A stretch of DNA of 64,000 nucleotides from Cercis canadensis (GCA_003255065.1 QAOA01001277.1:143519-207518); one strand, 5' to 3'. Counted from the first letter of the stretch, positions 1 to 11,837 are shown. Translations and numbers: made by a program. The notes: generated by a model not told the origin, from the letters alone.

Positions 1-177
1 CCCCCCCCCCCCCAAAAAAAAACACCTCCAATAACCCATATCTCTCATCTCTCTCTTATTCACCATCCTAGCACTCCTCCAACCACCGTCGCAGCCCACC
101 AACACGGCTACGTCAACCACCACCGATGCAAACAACTCTTCCTTCCTATTCCTCCTTTCACCAAACACACAAAAATG
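1..177 (+). other. possible 5' exon of the downstream P-loop gene
   Basis: One frame is open through this stretch and reads as a hydrophobic segment followed by a Ser/Thr/Asn-rich segment. It ends at AATG followed by GTGAGT, a good splice donor at 178. The phase at that donor (two bases carried over) matches the phase of the next recognised exon at 705, which starts with one base. Family members have a membrane-like or targeting N-terminus ahead of the P-loop domain. No start codon is visible because the window begins inside the stretch with a C-run and an A-run. This is inference from phase and splice signal only. Confidence 0.2.
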
Positions 178-704
178 GTGAGTTCTCTATGGAGCTTGAA
201 GCTCAACTGATTCTAGACTGAAATGAATCATTCGTTAACTACTAGTAATTCAAAAAGCAAATAAAGAGCAAGCAAGAGTTCCCAAACAAGAGAATCAAAC
301 TTGCTACATGTTTTAACAATAGCAACCAGTTGACTCAGAGTTTGCAGCGAGTTAAATCACTGAGTTTGGTACTATTAAGTCTGAGTATGAGTTTACTCAG
401 TGAGTTTGTGGCAAGTTGACTCAGTGTGTTTTTATTTTTGAGCTAAATTCCTCTTCTTATAATAAAAAGAATACAAAAAAAAGTATTTTATAAATTCAAG
501 CATTTGAAATGCTGTATTTCAATTACACATATTTTAAATTCTTGTGAATTTTAGAAATATCTGATCCAAACACAACCACAATATTTTTTTATACAACTTA
601 GATCTTCCAGGATAGCAATAATGACAGGTGTAGAACTTAGCTTATATGATGTAATTGGTGATAATTAATAACTAAATTTGTTCAATTTGGTTTTATGTTT
701 ACAG

Positions 705-2900
705 GAAACAGAGATTTGAAAGAGTAATCAAGAATTTAAAGGTGACAAGGATGTTCTCTACCTTGGTGGAAGAAATGAAAGCAATAAAGGGTGAATCACA
801 GTGTACAGACATCATGGTTCCAATGGCACACAATGAAAGGAGTCCAGTGCTATTACTCATGGGTGGTGGAATGGGGGCTGGCAAAAGCACTGTCCTTAAA
901 GACATTCTTAAAGAGTACTATTCCTAACTCTCACACCATTATTATTATTTTCAACATATTAGTTAGTGTACTAAGTAGTTTAACACAATTTGTCTGCAGA
1001 TATATTGGATGGATGGATTCTAAGCTGTTCTATTTGCAAGCCCTACAATCACTTTTGTCCCTTCAAATCAAAAGTTACTTTCAGTAGCTTGAGGGAAAAA
1101 GTGATTCTAGTTGCATCGCACCATTAAACTAAACATGCAAGAATTATTTAAAAATGAACATGCTTTTCCTACTAGAAATATTGCAAGAATTTCAATGCAA
1201 CAATTCAACGAAAACCAAAATGAGAATGATCTTTTGTATTAATTCAAATACAATATGTTATATATATATCCAATGGCTTTGGCAGGTCATTTTGGGTAGG
1301 AGCAGCTTCAAATGCAGTAGTTGTTGAGGCAGATGCTTTCAAGGAGACTGATGTTATTTACAGAGCCCTTAACTCTATGGGTCATCATCATGACATGCTC
1401 CAATCTGCCGAATTGGTATGATCATATTTGAGTAAAATATCATTTTAGTCCTTGAAAGATACCGTGAAAATCTCTTAGGTCTTTGAAAAGTTTGAAAAGT
1501 TGATCAATTACTCCTTTTCAAGGATCCAAGTGATAGTTAAAAAATAATCATTTTGATTGACTTTTTGAACTTTCAGAGACTTAAGTGATACAAATACTCT
1601 TTCAAAGACCCTAGTACTTTTCGCTGCATCTTTCGATGACTAAAATGACTTTTTACTCATCATATTTCAACCTTCTCCTAAAAATTTACCACTAGAGATC
1701 AAAAGCTTAGGCATTAAGCATAGTATTAATAGTGTCATAAACCTCTTTTGTGTAATCATGGTACATAATTAATCAAATGTTATACAGGTGCACCAAAATT
1801 CCGCTGATGCTGCATCATCGCTACTAGTAACCGCGCTAAATGAAGGGCGAGATGTGATCATGGATGGTACCTTATCATGGGAGCCTTTTGTGGAGCAAAC
1901 TATTGCCATGGCAAGAAATGTTCACAAATGTAAGTATCGCATGGGAGTAGGATATAAAGTAGCTGAAGATGGAACTATAACTGAAAATTACTGGGAACAA
2001 GTGAAGGTGGAAGATGAAGGAGAAGAGCCGCAACCGTGCAGTCGAAAGCCATACAGAATAGAGATGGTAGGAGTAGTTTGTGATGGCTATCTTGCTGTTG
2101 TTAGAGGCATCAGGTACACACATCATTTTGAGAAATGAGATATTCACAAATTTTGTGTACTCTAACTGTGATGCGGCAGAATCTGAATTTAACCTAAAAA
2201 GTTTAAGCAGAACTAGTTGAGTTCAGATTCTACCACAGAGTAAAATCTGTGGAATGTCAAGGCCAAACATTTTTGTATATTTCATTACTCCTAGATTTCA
2301 GCTTTCTGGTTACTTAAATGGTAATGGGTTTTCTATCTTTTATATAGCATTGTTATTATTAACTTTTCTTGTTTAAAATTTTCCAGGAGAGCTATAATGA
2401 CAAGGAGGGCAGTGAGGGTGAATTCACAATTGAAATCACACAAAAGATTTGCTAATGCATTTCCAAGATACTGCAAACTTGTTGATAATGCCAGGCTCTA
2501 CTGCACAAATGCTGTAGGTGGTCCACCCAAGGTAAAAGGATTTCTCTCTTGAAAATAATTGATTCTATAACTTAATTTACTGCAGTCATTAAAATATGTA
2601 AGTTAATAGTATTAACATGTCAAAGCTTGGGTTTGCTTGTAATAATACAAGCAGCTGGTAGGTTGGAAGGAGGGAGAGAACAATCTGCTTGTGGATCCTG
2701 AAGAAATCAAATGTTTGAAAAACATTGGCAAATTGAATGCTGAAGCTGATTCCATTTATGAACTTTACAAGCAACCAAGCCCTATAATGGCATCTGGTTC
2801 TATTTGGAAAGACATTGTTTTGTCACCATCAAGGGCAAGTGACCAGAAGGAGTTAAGGGATTCCATTCTCAAAATAGAGAAATCCAGCCAAAAACTGTAA
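705..2900 (+). CDS. P-loop / zeta-toxin-fold kinase-like protein (NADKc-related plant family), 5' partial
   Basis: Five exons fit GT-AG rules and phase: 705-914, 1286-1415, 1788-2113, 2387-2531, 2655-2900. They encode about 351 residues of the C-terminal part. A Walker A motif GGGMGAGKST follows the segment SPVLLLM in the first exon. The next exons carry the family blocks VVVEADAFKETDVIYRAL, GRDVIMDGTLSWEPFV and RRAVRVNSQLKSHKRFANAF, and the stop is TAA at 2898-2900. From memory these blocks match the plant family that includes Arabidopsis At1g04280 (calmodulin-dependent NAD kinase, NADKc), At1g06750 and At2g30630, which have a P-loop phosphotransferase domain of zeta-toxin fold. The zeta-toxin label describes the fold, and a toxin role is not implied. 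The N-terminal region, where NADKc has its calmodulin-binding and membrane segments, is missing or lies upstream, so NAD kinase activity cannot be assigned. All five visible exons are intact. Confidence 0.85.
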
Positions 2901-2998
2901 TTATTTTTGCACCATATGTATATTTTTTGGAAACCATGTTTATAACTATCTTGATAAATGTGAGTTTATTAAACTTGTGTTGATTACAGTAATTTTTA

Positions 2999-3539
2999 GG
3001 CTTAATTGAAATTGTAGTCCTCATATTTTAACAACTTAAACTTTTTAGTCTATCTTGTTTAAAAATGAACAATTTAATTACTCTATATTCATAAAATGTG
3101 TAATTTTGGTCATTTTATCTTTAAGCCAAAATTTCTAAGATTTATTTGAAGATGTAAAGTTTTATGATTCATAATTCCACTGTTCAAATTGAAGAGCTAT
3201 GTTTTGTGAATCTCCCAACAAAATTTTAGCTTGATCTAACAATAAATGAATCTAAATCTGCAGTTAGATGAAAAATTCTAATTTTGGTCTTTTGGGCTAA
3301 GTCTCACTGTTGGATCGAATTGAAATTTTGTAGAGAGATTCGTAAGACGTAACTCTTCAATCATAACGGTGAGATTATAAATTGGAGAACTTTATACATT
3401 AAACTTGACCTGAGAAATTACGGAATGACTAAAATTGTACATTTTATTAATGTAAAATAACTAAATTGTTTATTTTTAAACAAAAAGGACCAAAAAATTC
3501 AAGTTGTTAAAATAAGAAAACCAAAATTATAATTAAACC
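2999..3539. mobile_element. palindromic Mutator-type MITE, copy 1
   Basis: The 541-bp element is one long inverted repeat: its left half reads back as its right half around a centre near 3270. Ends are GGCTTAATTG on the left and AATTAAACC on the right. It is flanked by a near-perfect 9-bp target duplication, TAATTTTTA at 2990-2998 and TAATTTGTA at 3540-3548. Nine-bp duplications with long terminal inverted repeats are the hallmark of Mutator-like elements. A second copy lies at 52417-52966. No transposase is encoded. It sits about 100 bp after the stop of the preceding gene, so it may overlap that gene's 3' transcript. Confidence 0.75.
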
Positions 3540-3548
3540 TAATTTGTA

Positions 3549-3974
3549 TTTGGAATGTGGGGTTTGGAACATGATTCAAGGGGAGGTACAAATTGAATGA
3601 CATTAGAGGCATTTATTTTCTTTTTCAACAATTTACTGCATTTTGTTTTTCCCTTCAATAATTCCTTTAGGCGGCAAAGAAAAGAAACATTTTTTTTTTA
3701 TGTAAATTCTTTTACCCTACGAAGTAATCACCCAATTTTTGAGTAATGCTTAAATTTTCATAAAATGAGTAAATTGAGTAATGCTTTTTGTTTCCTAGAG
3801 TAATGCTTTTTACTAAATTGAGTAAATTTTCATAGTTTTTGGTCCAATTGCATATATGATATATAAAGTTATTCAATAAAAGTTTAATTCCATATTTTTA
3901 TGCAATAAAACCGCATTGAGAGCCACCCAAACAGCAACATGCTAGTGTGAAAAAAAAAAAAAAAAAAAAAACAN

Positions 3975-4020
<46 letters not shown>
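3549..4020. other. AT-rich spacer ending in a long poly(A) tract with an N
   Basis: I see no gene here. Bases 3951-4020 are almost pure A with a single N at 3974, so the true length of the run is unknown. A short direct repeat containing 'gagtaatgctt' occurs around 3742-3812. Confidence 0.6.
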
Positions 4021-4023
<3 letters not shown>

Positions 4024-4103
4024 GATCTAAAAGTGCAATCAAAGTTATCTACTACTACTTCAAACAATAGCAGAACTAAGTCAACGACGTTAATAATGGG
4101 TAT

Positions 4104-4433
4104 AATCCACCTGATATTCCACCAATTCCAAGCCTTAGAGGCCTTATTGTTGAGTGCAGTAAGCCATTTGGGTAGTGGTTGACACAGAGTGATATGAAGA
4201 ATCACCTTTGCAGAGTATCAATTAATATGAACCACGTAAAGACACACTTGAAAATTTTGGTGGAGGGTGAAAACCTTGTTGCTGGGATTCTAGTTACTAC
4301 GTATGATATGAGAGGAAAGGAATACCCTATCCCTATGGTATTCAAGTGCTGGTCAGATAAGCTCTATGCTTTAACAAGTGGGTGGACCAAGTTTCGCCAT
4401 CACCACGCCTTACGTGAGGATCAACATCATTAG
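4104..4433 (+). pseudogene. B3 / DUF313-like DNA-binding domain fragment
   Basis: One frame reads a proline-rich leader, then an in-frame TAG at 4173-4175, then about 84 codons to TAG at 4431. The segment after the TAG contains SDMKNHLCRVSIN, VTTYDMRGKEYPIPMVFK and YALTSGWTKF. These resemble the B3 subfamily once called DUF313, where a short 'polar residue, basic anchor, Trp-x-x-F' pattern recurs, and I recognise it by resemblance only. The upstream coding-looking sequence (about 4025-4095) is in another frame. The reading breaks off before the end of a normal B3 fold. One stop, a probable frameshift and a truncated end indicate a decayed gene copy. Members of the family would be nuclear DNA-binding proteins. 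Confidence 0.45.
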
Positions 4434-5337
4434 GATTGCTTTTGATTTTGTTTACTTGTTTTTGGTCAATCATAGAGCAGGATATTAACAATTATGTAAT
4501 ATAGAGAGAGGAAGGGAATAATACTCTTACATTTTGAAATGATGTGCTGATTCATAATTAATTTGTATAAGATTTCTTTTTTTTCTATTATTATTATTAC
4601 TAGTACTATTCCCGCGTTGATACGCAAGCTGCTGGCCGGTAGGGTGTATGACCTAAACAACGGGATTTTGGATGAAATTTATGTAATCATAAGAGCATAA
4701 TTTATATAAATCTATGTGATCTAATATACTAATTATGGATTTCATATTTTGATTTCTTTGTATAAGATTTTTTTTTCCTATTATTATTATTGTTATTACA
4801 TGATGATACATATGTAAGATTTAGTAAGTCTGGCTCTTGCTAGCTCTATTAGGTCGAGTTTAACCATATTAGAATAATGCATAAATTAATTAGTAGTTTA
4901 AATCTTGTACTTAATGGAATAAATTATTTAGTTATATATGTAGTAAGAATTAAGTCTAAGGTATTTATTACTCAAATCAATGGATACTTTGCCACGACCA
5001 CTTAGGGTTATGTTCTTCCTAAACACGTCAATCACAATTTTTTCAAATTGCTTAGCGAGAGAGAAAGGGGAGGGAGTAGAGTGGGGCAAGCAGAAGAGAC
5101 AGAGAAGAAGATAAAGAGTGATAACTTCTTATTATTAATTTTCTTTAAAATGCAACATTTCCCTGCTTCTAATCCTCCATATTCTATATATACAATGCAA
5201 TGATCACACATCTTTGCTTCATAAATCAAAGTTGTTGCCCATGAAAGGGAACTAAAAAGTGTGTGTGTTTTTTCTTAGTTTACATGGAGCAAAGAATTCA
5301 AAATCCGATATTTCCCCTGCTTGAAATGTTGGACACT
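4434..5337. other. intergenic spacer and probable STP14 3' UTR
   Basis: I see no gene. A direct repeat of about 60 bp with a T-run and (TAT)n occurs at 4553-4610 and 4740-4800. The last 150-250 bp next to 5338 probably form the 3' UTR of the minus-strand sugar transporter. This is inferred from position, since no clear polyadenylation signal stands out. Confidence 0.4.
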
Positions 5338-7449
5338 CTATACGTGCTCATTAGATCCACTATTGTTGCCTTCTCCTATTACTTTCTTCCAGAACCAATG
5401 TTGTTCAAATAGAAGATAAATCTCCTCAATTGGAACCTGCTTTGTTTCTGGCAAGAGGAAGAAAATGAAAGAACTCATGACAACGATGAAGCCTCCGAAC
5501 AGCAAGAAGATTCCATATTTGAGGTGGCAAAGTGACATGAGGAAGAGTTGTGCAACAAGAGCTGTGAAGATCATGTTCATACACACCACAACACTCTGTG
5601 CAGCTGACCTAATCTCCAATGGGAAGAGCTCACTAGGAACCAACCAACCCAAGGGACCCCATGATCTTCCAAAAGCTAAGACGAACAAGAAAATCACAAT
5701 AACAAGGAAGATGCTAATCCCTGGAGACAATTGTTTTCCATGTCCAAACTCAAGGGCTAGCACAATAGCAGTAGCAACCTGTAGAGGAAAAAGCATAACA
5801 TTAATAATAAGCAATTGAATGAGCATTTACATAATAAAATTAAAATCAAGCAAAGTAGCTAGTATGAGAGAACTTACCATGCAGCATATCATTTCAAAAC
5901 CAGCCTCCAAAAAGAAAAATCTTCTACCAAACTTGTCAACAAAAGCCATTGAGATCAATGTGGCAACAACAAGTGCTACAGCTGTAATGGTAGAGGAATA
6001 TAAAGCTGCTGAATCTCCAAAGCCCAAACTCTGGAAAATGACAGGAGCATAGAAGAGGATGGAGTTATTGCCGGTTAACTGCTGGAATGATGGAATTGCC
6101 AAGGCACCAATAATGAATTGTGGCCTATTCTTCTTCTTGAGAAGGTTCTGGAACGGGTTCTTGATGGCTTGAGCTTCTTTGCTGGCCTCAACAAGATCTT
6201 CAAATTCAGCATCAACATTGGAGGTACCCCTAACTTTCTCCAACACTTTCCTTCCCTCGTCCAATCTTCCCATTTCCACTAAACTGTTTGGTGTCTCAGG
6301 ACACAAAAGTCCACCAACAAACATAAAAGTTGCTGGAACTGTAGCCAAACCAAGGGACAATCTCCATCCCCATGGGTGGATTTTCTCAGTACCATAATTC
6401 ACAAAGTTAGCCACCAAGATTCCCAAGCAGGTTGTCAATTGGAACAATTGGTTCACTGCTCCTCGGATTTTTGCCGGAGACATTTCGGAAAGATACAAAG
6501 GAACAGCCTGCACAATTACAAGAAAGAAAAAGAAAATGTAAAATTAAAGCTCTTTCTCTTGTTGGGGTCGGAGGGCTGATGTTGGTTTTGGAATTTAGAG
6601 TATTGAACTTACTTGGTTGCCAAATCCTATGCCTACACCTAAAAGACAACGACCAATGATCAACATTGTAAGGTTCATGGCAAAGGCATTGAGGATGGCT
6701 CCCATAAAGAAGCTTATAGATCCAACTATAATACTGGCTCTTCTTCCTTTATTCTTGGTTATACTTGAAGCACCAAATGTGGACACGAGGGCCGCAAAAT
6801 ACAGAGACGAGGTAAAGAGTGTCAATATCTGATCATCATATTTACAATAATCTGTCTCTGAAAGATGTGCGTGCTTCCTCTCATACACATTTGGGAAGAA
6901 TTCCTTTAAGAAATCATCCATCGAAGTCACTCCACCTGTGATCAATTAGCAAACAAATTTTAGATCATCTTGAGATTTTAGAATTTCTTTGCTGACTCTT
7001 TTTGGTGTCATGTACATATATATCCTTATAGTTTCTTTTCTCTCTTAATAATTTTCACAAACAAGTTAAGTTCCATTCTAACTTTTAGACATCAAATTAT
7101 TCTTATGTCTTTACTTAACCACTTTAGGTTTTGGAGAGAAATAGGTCTTTATACGAGATAGAGTCTCTTTAACCAAGCGTCTTATTTATTATAACATGAC
7201 AAACAATGTAAAATCTCTAATATCTCTTAAAGAATTCAGGATCATGTTTGAATAACACTGATATTATTTTGAAGGGAAACCAAAGCATGGACCCAGATTG
7301 AGAAACTGACCTGAAACACCAAGATCATAACCGAATAGAGAACCACCCATAGCAGCAACTACACAAGCAAATATGAAATAGCTAGTAATTTTGTACTCGT
7401 ACAGATGCGCTCTCCTGTTGCCACCATCCACAAATCCTCCACCTGCCAT
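5338..7449 (-). CDS. STP14: STP14-like hexose/H+ symporter
   Basis: Four exons in transcript order are 7449-7311, 6935-6613, 6507-5878 and 5778-5338, with clean GT-AG borders and a 1533-bp CDS (510 aa), the usual size for plant STP monosaccharide/H+ symporters of the major facilitator superfamily. The start MAGGGF is the standard STP N-terminus. Hallmarks are GSLFGYDLGVSGG with the TM1 Asp, the KGRR loop, GRCLLGVGIGFGNQ, PETPNSLVE, FQQLTGNNSILFYAP, FGRSWGPLGW and PETKQVPIEE. Twelve membrane segments fit. Family work shows these proteins import hexoses across the plasma membrane with protons. Resemblance from memory is closest to Arabidopsis STP14, reported as galactose-selective, so substrate is inference. 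One small oddity is Asn in QQLTGNN, where relatives usually have Met or Ile. All exons are intact. Confidence 0.92.
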
Positions 7450-8980
7450 TTTTCACTCTTCCTTAGGCTATGTCTATCTTTCTGAAAAATATGTGTCAAT
7501 GTGCTAACAGAAAGAATAAAAAGAATAGCCAATGATAAGAATCCAGTTCATGGGGTTTATGAAGACTAGAGTCCTATTTTTGCAGCTACCAAGAGAAATC
7601 CAAATCCTATTTTTGCACAATGACATGTAGGACAAACAGAAAGAAAAAAAAAATGGTGATTATTTTAGCATGTGGATGTCTAAATTTAGACCCTAATCCC
7701 AATTCAAAAGGAAAATGTGAAAAGAAATGACAGCTAATTAGCTAACAAGATAAAACAGAACACTTTTGCTAGCTGCTTGTTTCCTTATAATTGGATTATT
7801 ACAACGAATTGATCATTAAATTTTTTTTATCAACAATACAAAAGGCTAAAGTCGACAATAATATCCATTACATCCTCAAATTTCATCAGTCAAGCCATAT
7901 CCACAAGACAGAGTAGTGGATACCAACAAAAAATGTTGACTTTGTACAATATATATATAATTAGCGTCAACTAGCATAAAACATCAGTAAAAGAATCACC
8001 ATTCATGAATTAAATTTTTTTTAAAAGATAATAGTTTCAATAATAAAAAAATTTATAGCTAAAGATATAATTTGATTTGTTATAAATATTTATTTCTATT
8101 TTAGTTCTATAATTTTGTATTTAATCAATGGTACATAGATGAGGACTTATTTTTTTTTATTTTGGTTTCAATTTTCTCTTAAGGATGAATTTTTATAACA
8201 AAAAAAAAATATTAACATGATTTATCCAAAATAAAACTTAGCACATAGATGAGTTATTTATTCTTGTTTTCGGAAAAATTGGGGCTTCAATTCACTATAG
8301 GAGTGACAATTTATTTTGATTTTAATTAAATTTTTTATGTTATGGACGGAAATTTTTTTTAATTTTTCTTATAGTTTATCTGAAAATAAATTAACATGAA
8401 AATTAAAGAGTGTTATGTTTTTACTTTAAGTTGGAGAGGGATTATAAACTATGATTTATTTCAAAATGGGAAGTTATATGGACGTCCTTTTATATAGTCT
8501 TTTCAGTAATTTTTATAATTATAAGTATTTATACACTTATTTATCCAAATACTTTTAAAAAGAACTTATAAATTTTAAAAACGTTTTTTCAACTATGTAT
8601 CCAAATACTATATAAATAGCTTAATTTTGAAAGTTTATTATATAAGAAATTCTTACATAAGACATTAAATAAGCCGTTTACCCAAATNAAGAAATTCTTA
8701 CATAAGACCTTAAATAAGCCGTTTACCCAAATTAGACTCTAGTACCTTGGCACCATAGGATAACAAACTGACAATGTAGAATAAAAATTAAAAAAAAAAA
8801 ATTAATGACATTTTACATTTAAGTTCAACTTAATATATATATTATATGAAGAGGAGAGGCCTTAGCTCAAAAGAGCCACTTTTACCCTTAAAGGTTGTTC
8901 TTTATCCTCATTCTCTAAGTTTGATCCTCTCCAGCTCCAAAATAATAACTTTGGCCAAATGACGATGTATCTCGGACAAA
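7450..8980. other. intergenic spacer, includes STP14 promoter
   Basis: The first few hundred bases above 7449 should contain the promoter of the minus-strand transporter, although I could not single out one convincing TATA box. The rest is AT-rich with no reading frame of interest. From about 8500 to 8740 it holds sequence typical of degraded non-autonomous DNA elements, such as 'aagccgtttacccaaat'. Confidence 0.4.
8645..8736. repeat. duplicated contig-end sequence around N (8688)
   Basis: About 40 bp ending in 'aagccgtttacccaaat' occurs immediately before and after the single N, with one substitution (acatt / acctt). This is best read as two overlapping contig ends that were not merged. Confidence 0.75.
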
Positions 8981-9976
8981 ATATATGGACATGGGGAAAA
9001 GAATTTAAGGCTATTTTAAATGAGTAACATAGAATAGACAATAAACACTGACTTTTTATATAATGTCATTACTAGATGTGATTAAGACTTCATGGCCTGA
9101 GCTTGTTGGAGCTGACGAATTCGATACCATCAACAAAATTCGATGAGACAACCATTCTGTACTGTAGTGATTGTGAAAACTGCAAGTGGAAGAACAGTCC
9201 CAGTAATAGCTCCAGGGAAAATGGTGGTAATATATGGACATGGGGAAAAGAATTTAAGGCTATTTTAAATGAGTAACATAGAATAAATAATAAACACTGA
9301 CTTTTTATATAATGTCATTACTAGATGTGATTAAGACTTCATGGCCTGACCTTGTTGGAGCTGACGAATTCGATACCATCAACAAAATTCGATGAGACAA
9401 CCATTCTGTACTGTAGTGATTGTGAAAACTGCAAGTGGAAGAACAGTCCCAGTAATAGCTCCAGGGAAAATGGTGGTAATATATGGACATGGGGAAAAGA
9501 ATTTAAGGCTATTTTAAATGAGTGACATAGAATAAACAATAAACACTGACTTTTTATATAATGTCATTACTAGATGTGATTAAGACTTCATGGCCTGACC
9601 TTGTTGGAGCTGACGAATTCGATACCATCAACAAAATTCGATGAGACAACCATTCTGTACTGTAGTGATTGTGAAAACTGCAAGTGGAAGAACAGTCCCA
9701 GTAATAGCTCCAGGGAAAATGGTGGTAATATATGGACATGGGGAAAAGAATTTAAGGCTATTTTAAATGAGTAATATAGAATAGACAATAAACACTGACT
9801 TTTTATATAATGTCATTACTAGATGTGATTAAGACTTCATGGCCTGAGCTTGTTGGAGCTGACGAATTCGATACCATCAACAAAATTCGATGAGACAACC
9901 ATTCTGTACTGTAGTGATTGTGAAAACTGCAAGTGGAAGAACAGTCCCAGTAATAGCTCCAGGGAAAATGGTGGTA
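8981..9976 (+). repeat. four-unit 249-bp tandem array
   Basis: Units start at 8981, 9230, 9479 and 9728, each exactly 249 bp, beginning with 'atatatggacatgggg'. By eye they differ at only a few positions, for example g/c in 'cctga(g/c)cttg' and single changes in 'gagtaacatagaata'. The unit joins the 3' part of an inhibitor-like exon back to about 80 bp of its upstream sequence. The array therefore arose by repeated duplication of one exon plus its 5' flank. Near identity points to recent expansion. Confidence 0.95.
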
Positions 9977-10030
9977 ATATATGTCAAGAATGGCAAAGTA
10001 ACTGATGAAGCCCCAAAGATTCTCTATTAA
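9063..10030 (+). pseudogene. potato inhibitor I-like exon, broken and tandemly quadruplicated
   Basis: Each unit of the array contains a frame reading VIKTSWPELVGADEFDTINKI, cut here before an in-frame TGA. In a different frame it continues with VVIVKTASGRTVPVIAPGK. Only the last unit runs on into MVVIYVKNGKVTDEAP and a TAA at 10028. WPELVG near the start, V-x-V near the end and the G-x-V tail are the pattern of potato type I serine protease inhibitors, small proteins usually induced by wounding. All four units share the same two frame breaks, so the copy was dead before it was amplified. The first three units lack the C-terminal strand entirely. I could not find a convincing first exon. Confidence 0.65.
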
Positions 10031-10671
10031 AGATATATATAATGAATGTGAACAATGTTATCAATCTAAATGGGGAAAAAATTTAATAAATGGTAATGGG
10101 TATATGGCACTCCCATTACCATTTATAGTCTACTTTATGTACTGAAAAATAAAAACATTGATGAAAACAATACTGTTAGGACATACTAACTAGTTAGGCT
10201 TGTACTTTGCACATGTTTCTATTATAATTAATTTTTGTCTCAAATATCTTATAATTGAGTTATACTAAAATCGTTTTTAGAACTTCGAAATTTTGTATTT
10301 GAATTCAAAGTCATAACGCAAAGAAGATAGATTCTCACGTAGAAAAATTCACATGGAGAAGGAAGTTGTAGATACCCAATATCACTCGGCCCATCCAGCC
10401 AGAGGCCCATACCAACAAACTGGTATATGTCTCTCACATCCTCTAGGCTCATGTATAAATACCCCCTTCAGGACATGTATGAGGACTTTTTTTAAGAACT
10501 CAATAGAATATCTCCATTAACTCGGACATAACTAATTTAAGCATCAGAGCTCGAGTTTCAAACCTACTTCTTGGCTCTTCTTTGTTTGTAGGCCCAAGAC
10601 AGATACATCGTGTTCTCCAGGCCCACGTGCTGGTCCAAAATAGGTATCGTTAGAAGTGAACTAAGGAACGA

Positions 10672-10863
10672 TAGTGGCGGCATCTGCGAAATCATGGGTC
10701 CGTTTGCTGGTGCTTGTAATGTTCTGCGTTGGAGCCATGGCTAGAGTTCATAGGTCTATTTTTCATCCTACAATCTTCGTCTACGATTCCACCGGCAGCA
10801 TTGTATCACCGCCGTCTTTCTTTTCTTTTCTTTTTTTTTTTCCACAGTAGCCTTTTGGGTTGA
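10672..10863 (+). other. signal-peptide-like open frame without ATG
   Basis: A frame opening at GTGGCGGCATCTGCG reads VAASAKSWVRLLVLVMFCVG, then AMARVHRSIFHP, and stops after about 55 codons. The hydrophobic core followed by A-M-A looks like a signal peptide with a cleavage site. The codon where a start would be expected is GTG, so this may be a dead small secreted-protein gene whose ATG was lost. I do not recognise the family. A downstream T-rich run closes the frame. Confidence 0.25.
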
Positions 10864-11329
10864 CCCGATGGACTTGTGGGCTTATCAAAGTTTGGTTCAT
10901 GGCCCAATTAATCAGTTAAATTTTTTAAAAAAATACTATTTAAAAGAGAGTGAACACGAAGTAAATTCATTTGCATAAAAACTGCAATATTTTCTTATTA
11001 TTTTGTCCTCTCCCTGTAACTTTTTTCAATTGGATGTGCTTAATTTTGAAATTAACCTAAATTGGAATTCCTACTAAGCTACTAGTGAAATAAATTCAAT
11101 CAACTTTAATTTTAGTACATTAATCTAAATTAGAACATTCACTAATTTGTTATTGTATTAAATTCAATAAAATTCAATTTAAAAAAAAATCAATTGTAGT
11201 GTCTATTAATTCACTAGTGAATTCAATTGGAGTGCTACTTATTGCTATGTAACCTAACTAGAAATTTTTATACTTTTCTTTTTTGCATAAAAAAAATGGT
11301 AATAAGAATATATTACTCTAACAATACCG

Positions 11330-11580
11330 AGCAAGGCGCCAGTGACATGTTTGGGATCCCACAAGGGAGCAAATAGAGACCCACCCAGAGAATTATCTCT
11401 AAGGCACTATTTTAGCCCTTATATGAGACTATTCAACTAGCCCCTAGACGTTAGGGGATCTCCTTGATGAGAGTTACTCACTAGTGAGATTTTTGTTCTC
11501 AAGGGGGTCAAATTCGGCACCTAAAAGGTGTAGAACCTTAAGCGGAATCTCTTTGACCAACTAAACCAACCCACGTTGAC
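11330..11580 (-). mobile_element. tRNA-derived SINE-like repeat
   Basis: On the minus strand a Pol III A-box-like block GGTTTAGTTGG (complement of 11558-11569) is followed at about 50 bp by a B-box-like block containing AATTTGACCCC. The spacing and order match tRNA-derived plant SINEs. I did not find a clean target duplication or A-tail, so the ends are approximate. Confidence 0.4.
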
Positions 11581-11837
11581 AAGAATTTCACACCTTAGTA
11601 CCCTAATTTAATCATTATGTGATGTTATATAGTTTTATTCAATTTCATTTTAGTTCAAATTAATTTGAGGCAAATAAAAAAAAATTCAATTCAATTACAC
11701 ACAACTAGTATTAAATTGAAAATGCTCTAATTTAATTTCGTGTAATTTTCATCTTTCTTTCTTTCTCTTTTGTAATTGAGACTCATTTATTTATTCTCCA
11801 TGTCATTCAAATTGGTAATTATAATTATAATTATAAT

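Noticed and set aside
9056..9788. Repeated minus-strand frames of 61-66 codons
   Set aside because: They are antisense to the inhibitor-like exon in the tandem array and simply repeat with it.
8981..9976. CRISPR-like array
   Set aside because: The repeats are directly abutting 249-bp units containing a degraded exon in a plant genome, with no short repeat/unique spacer alternation.
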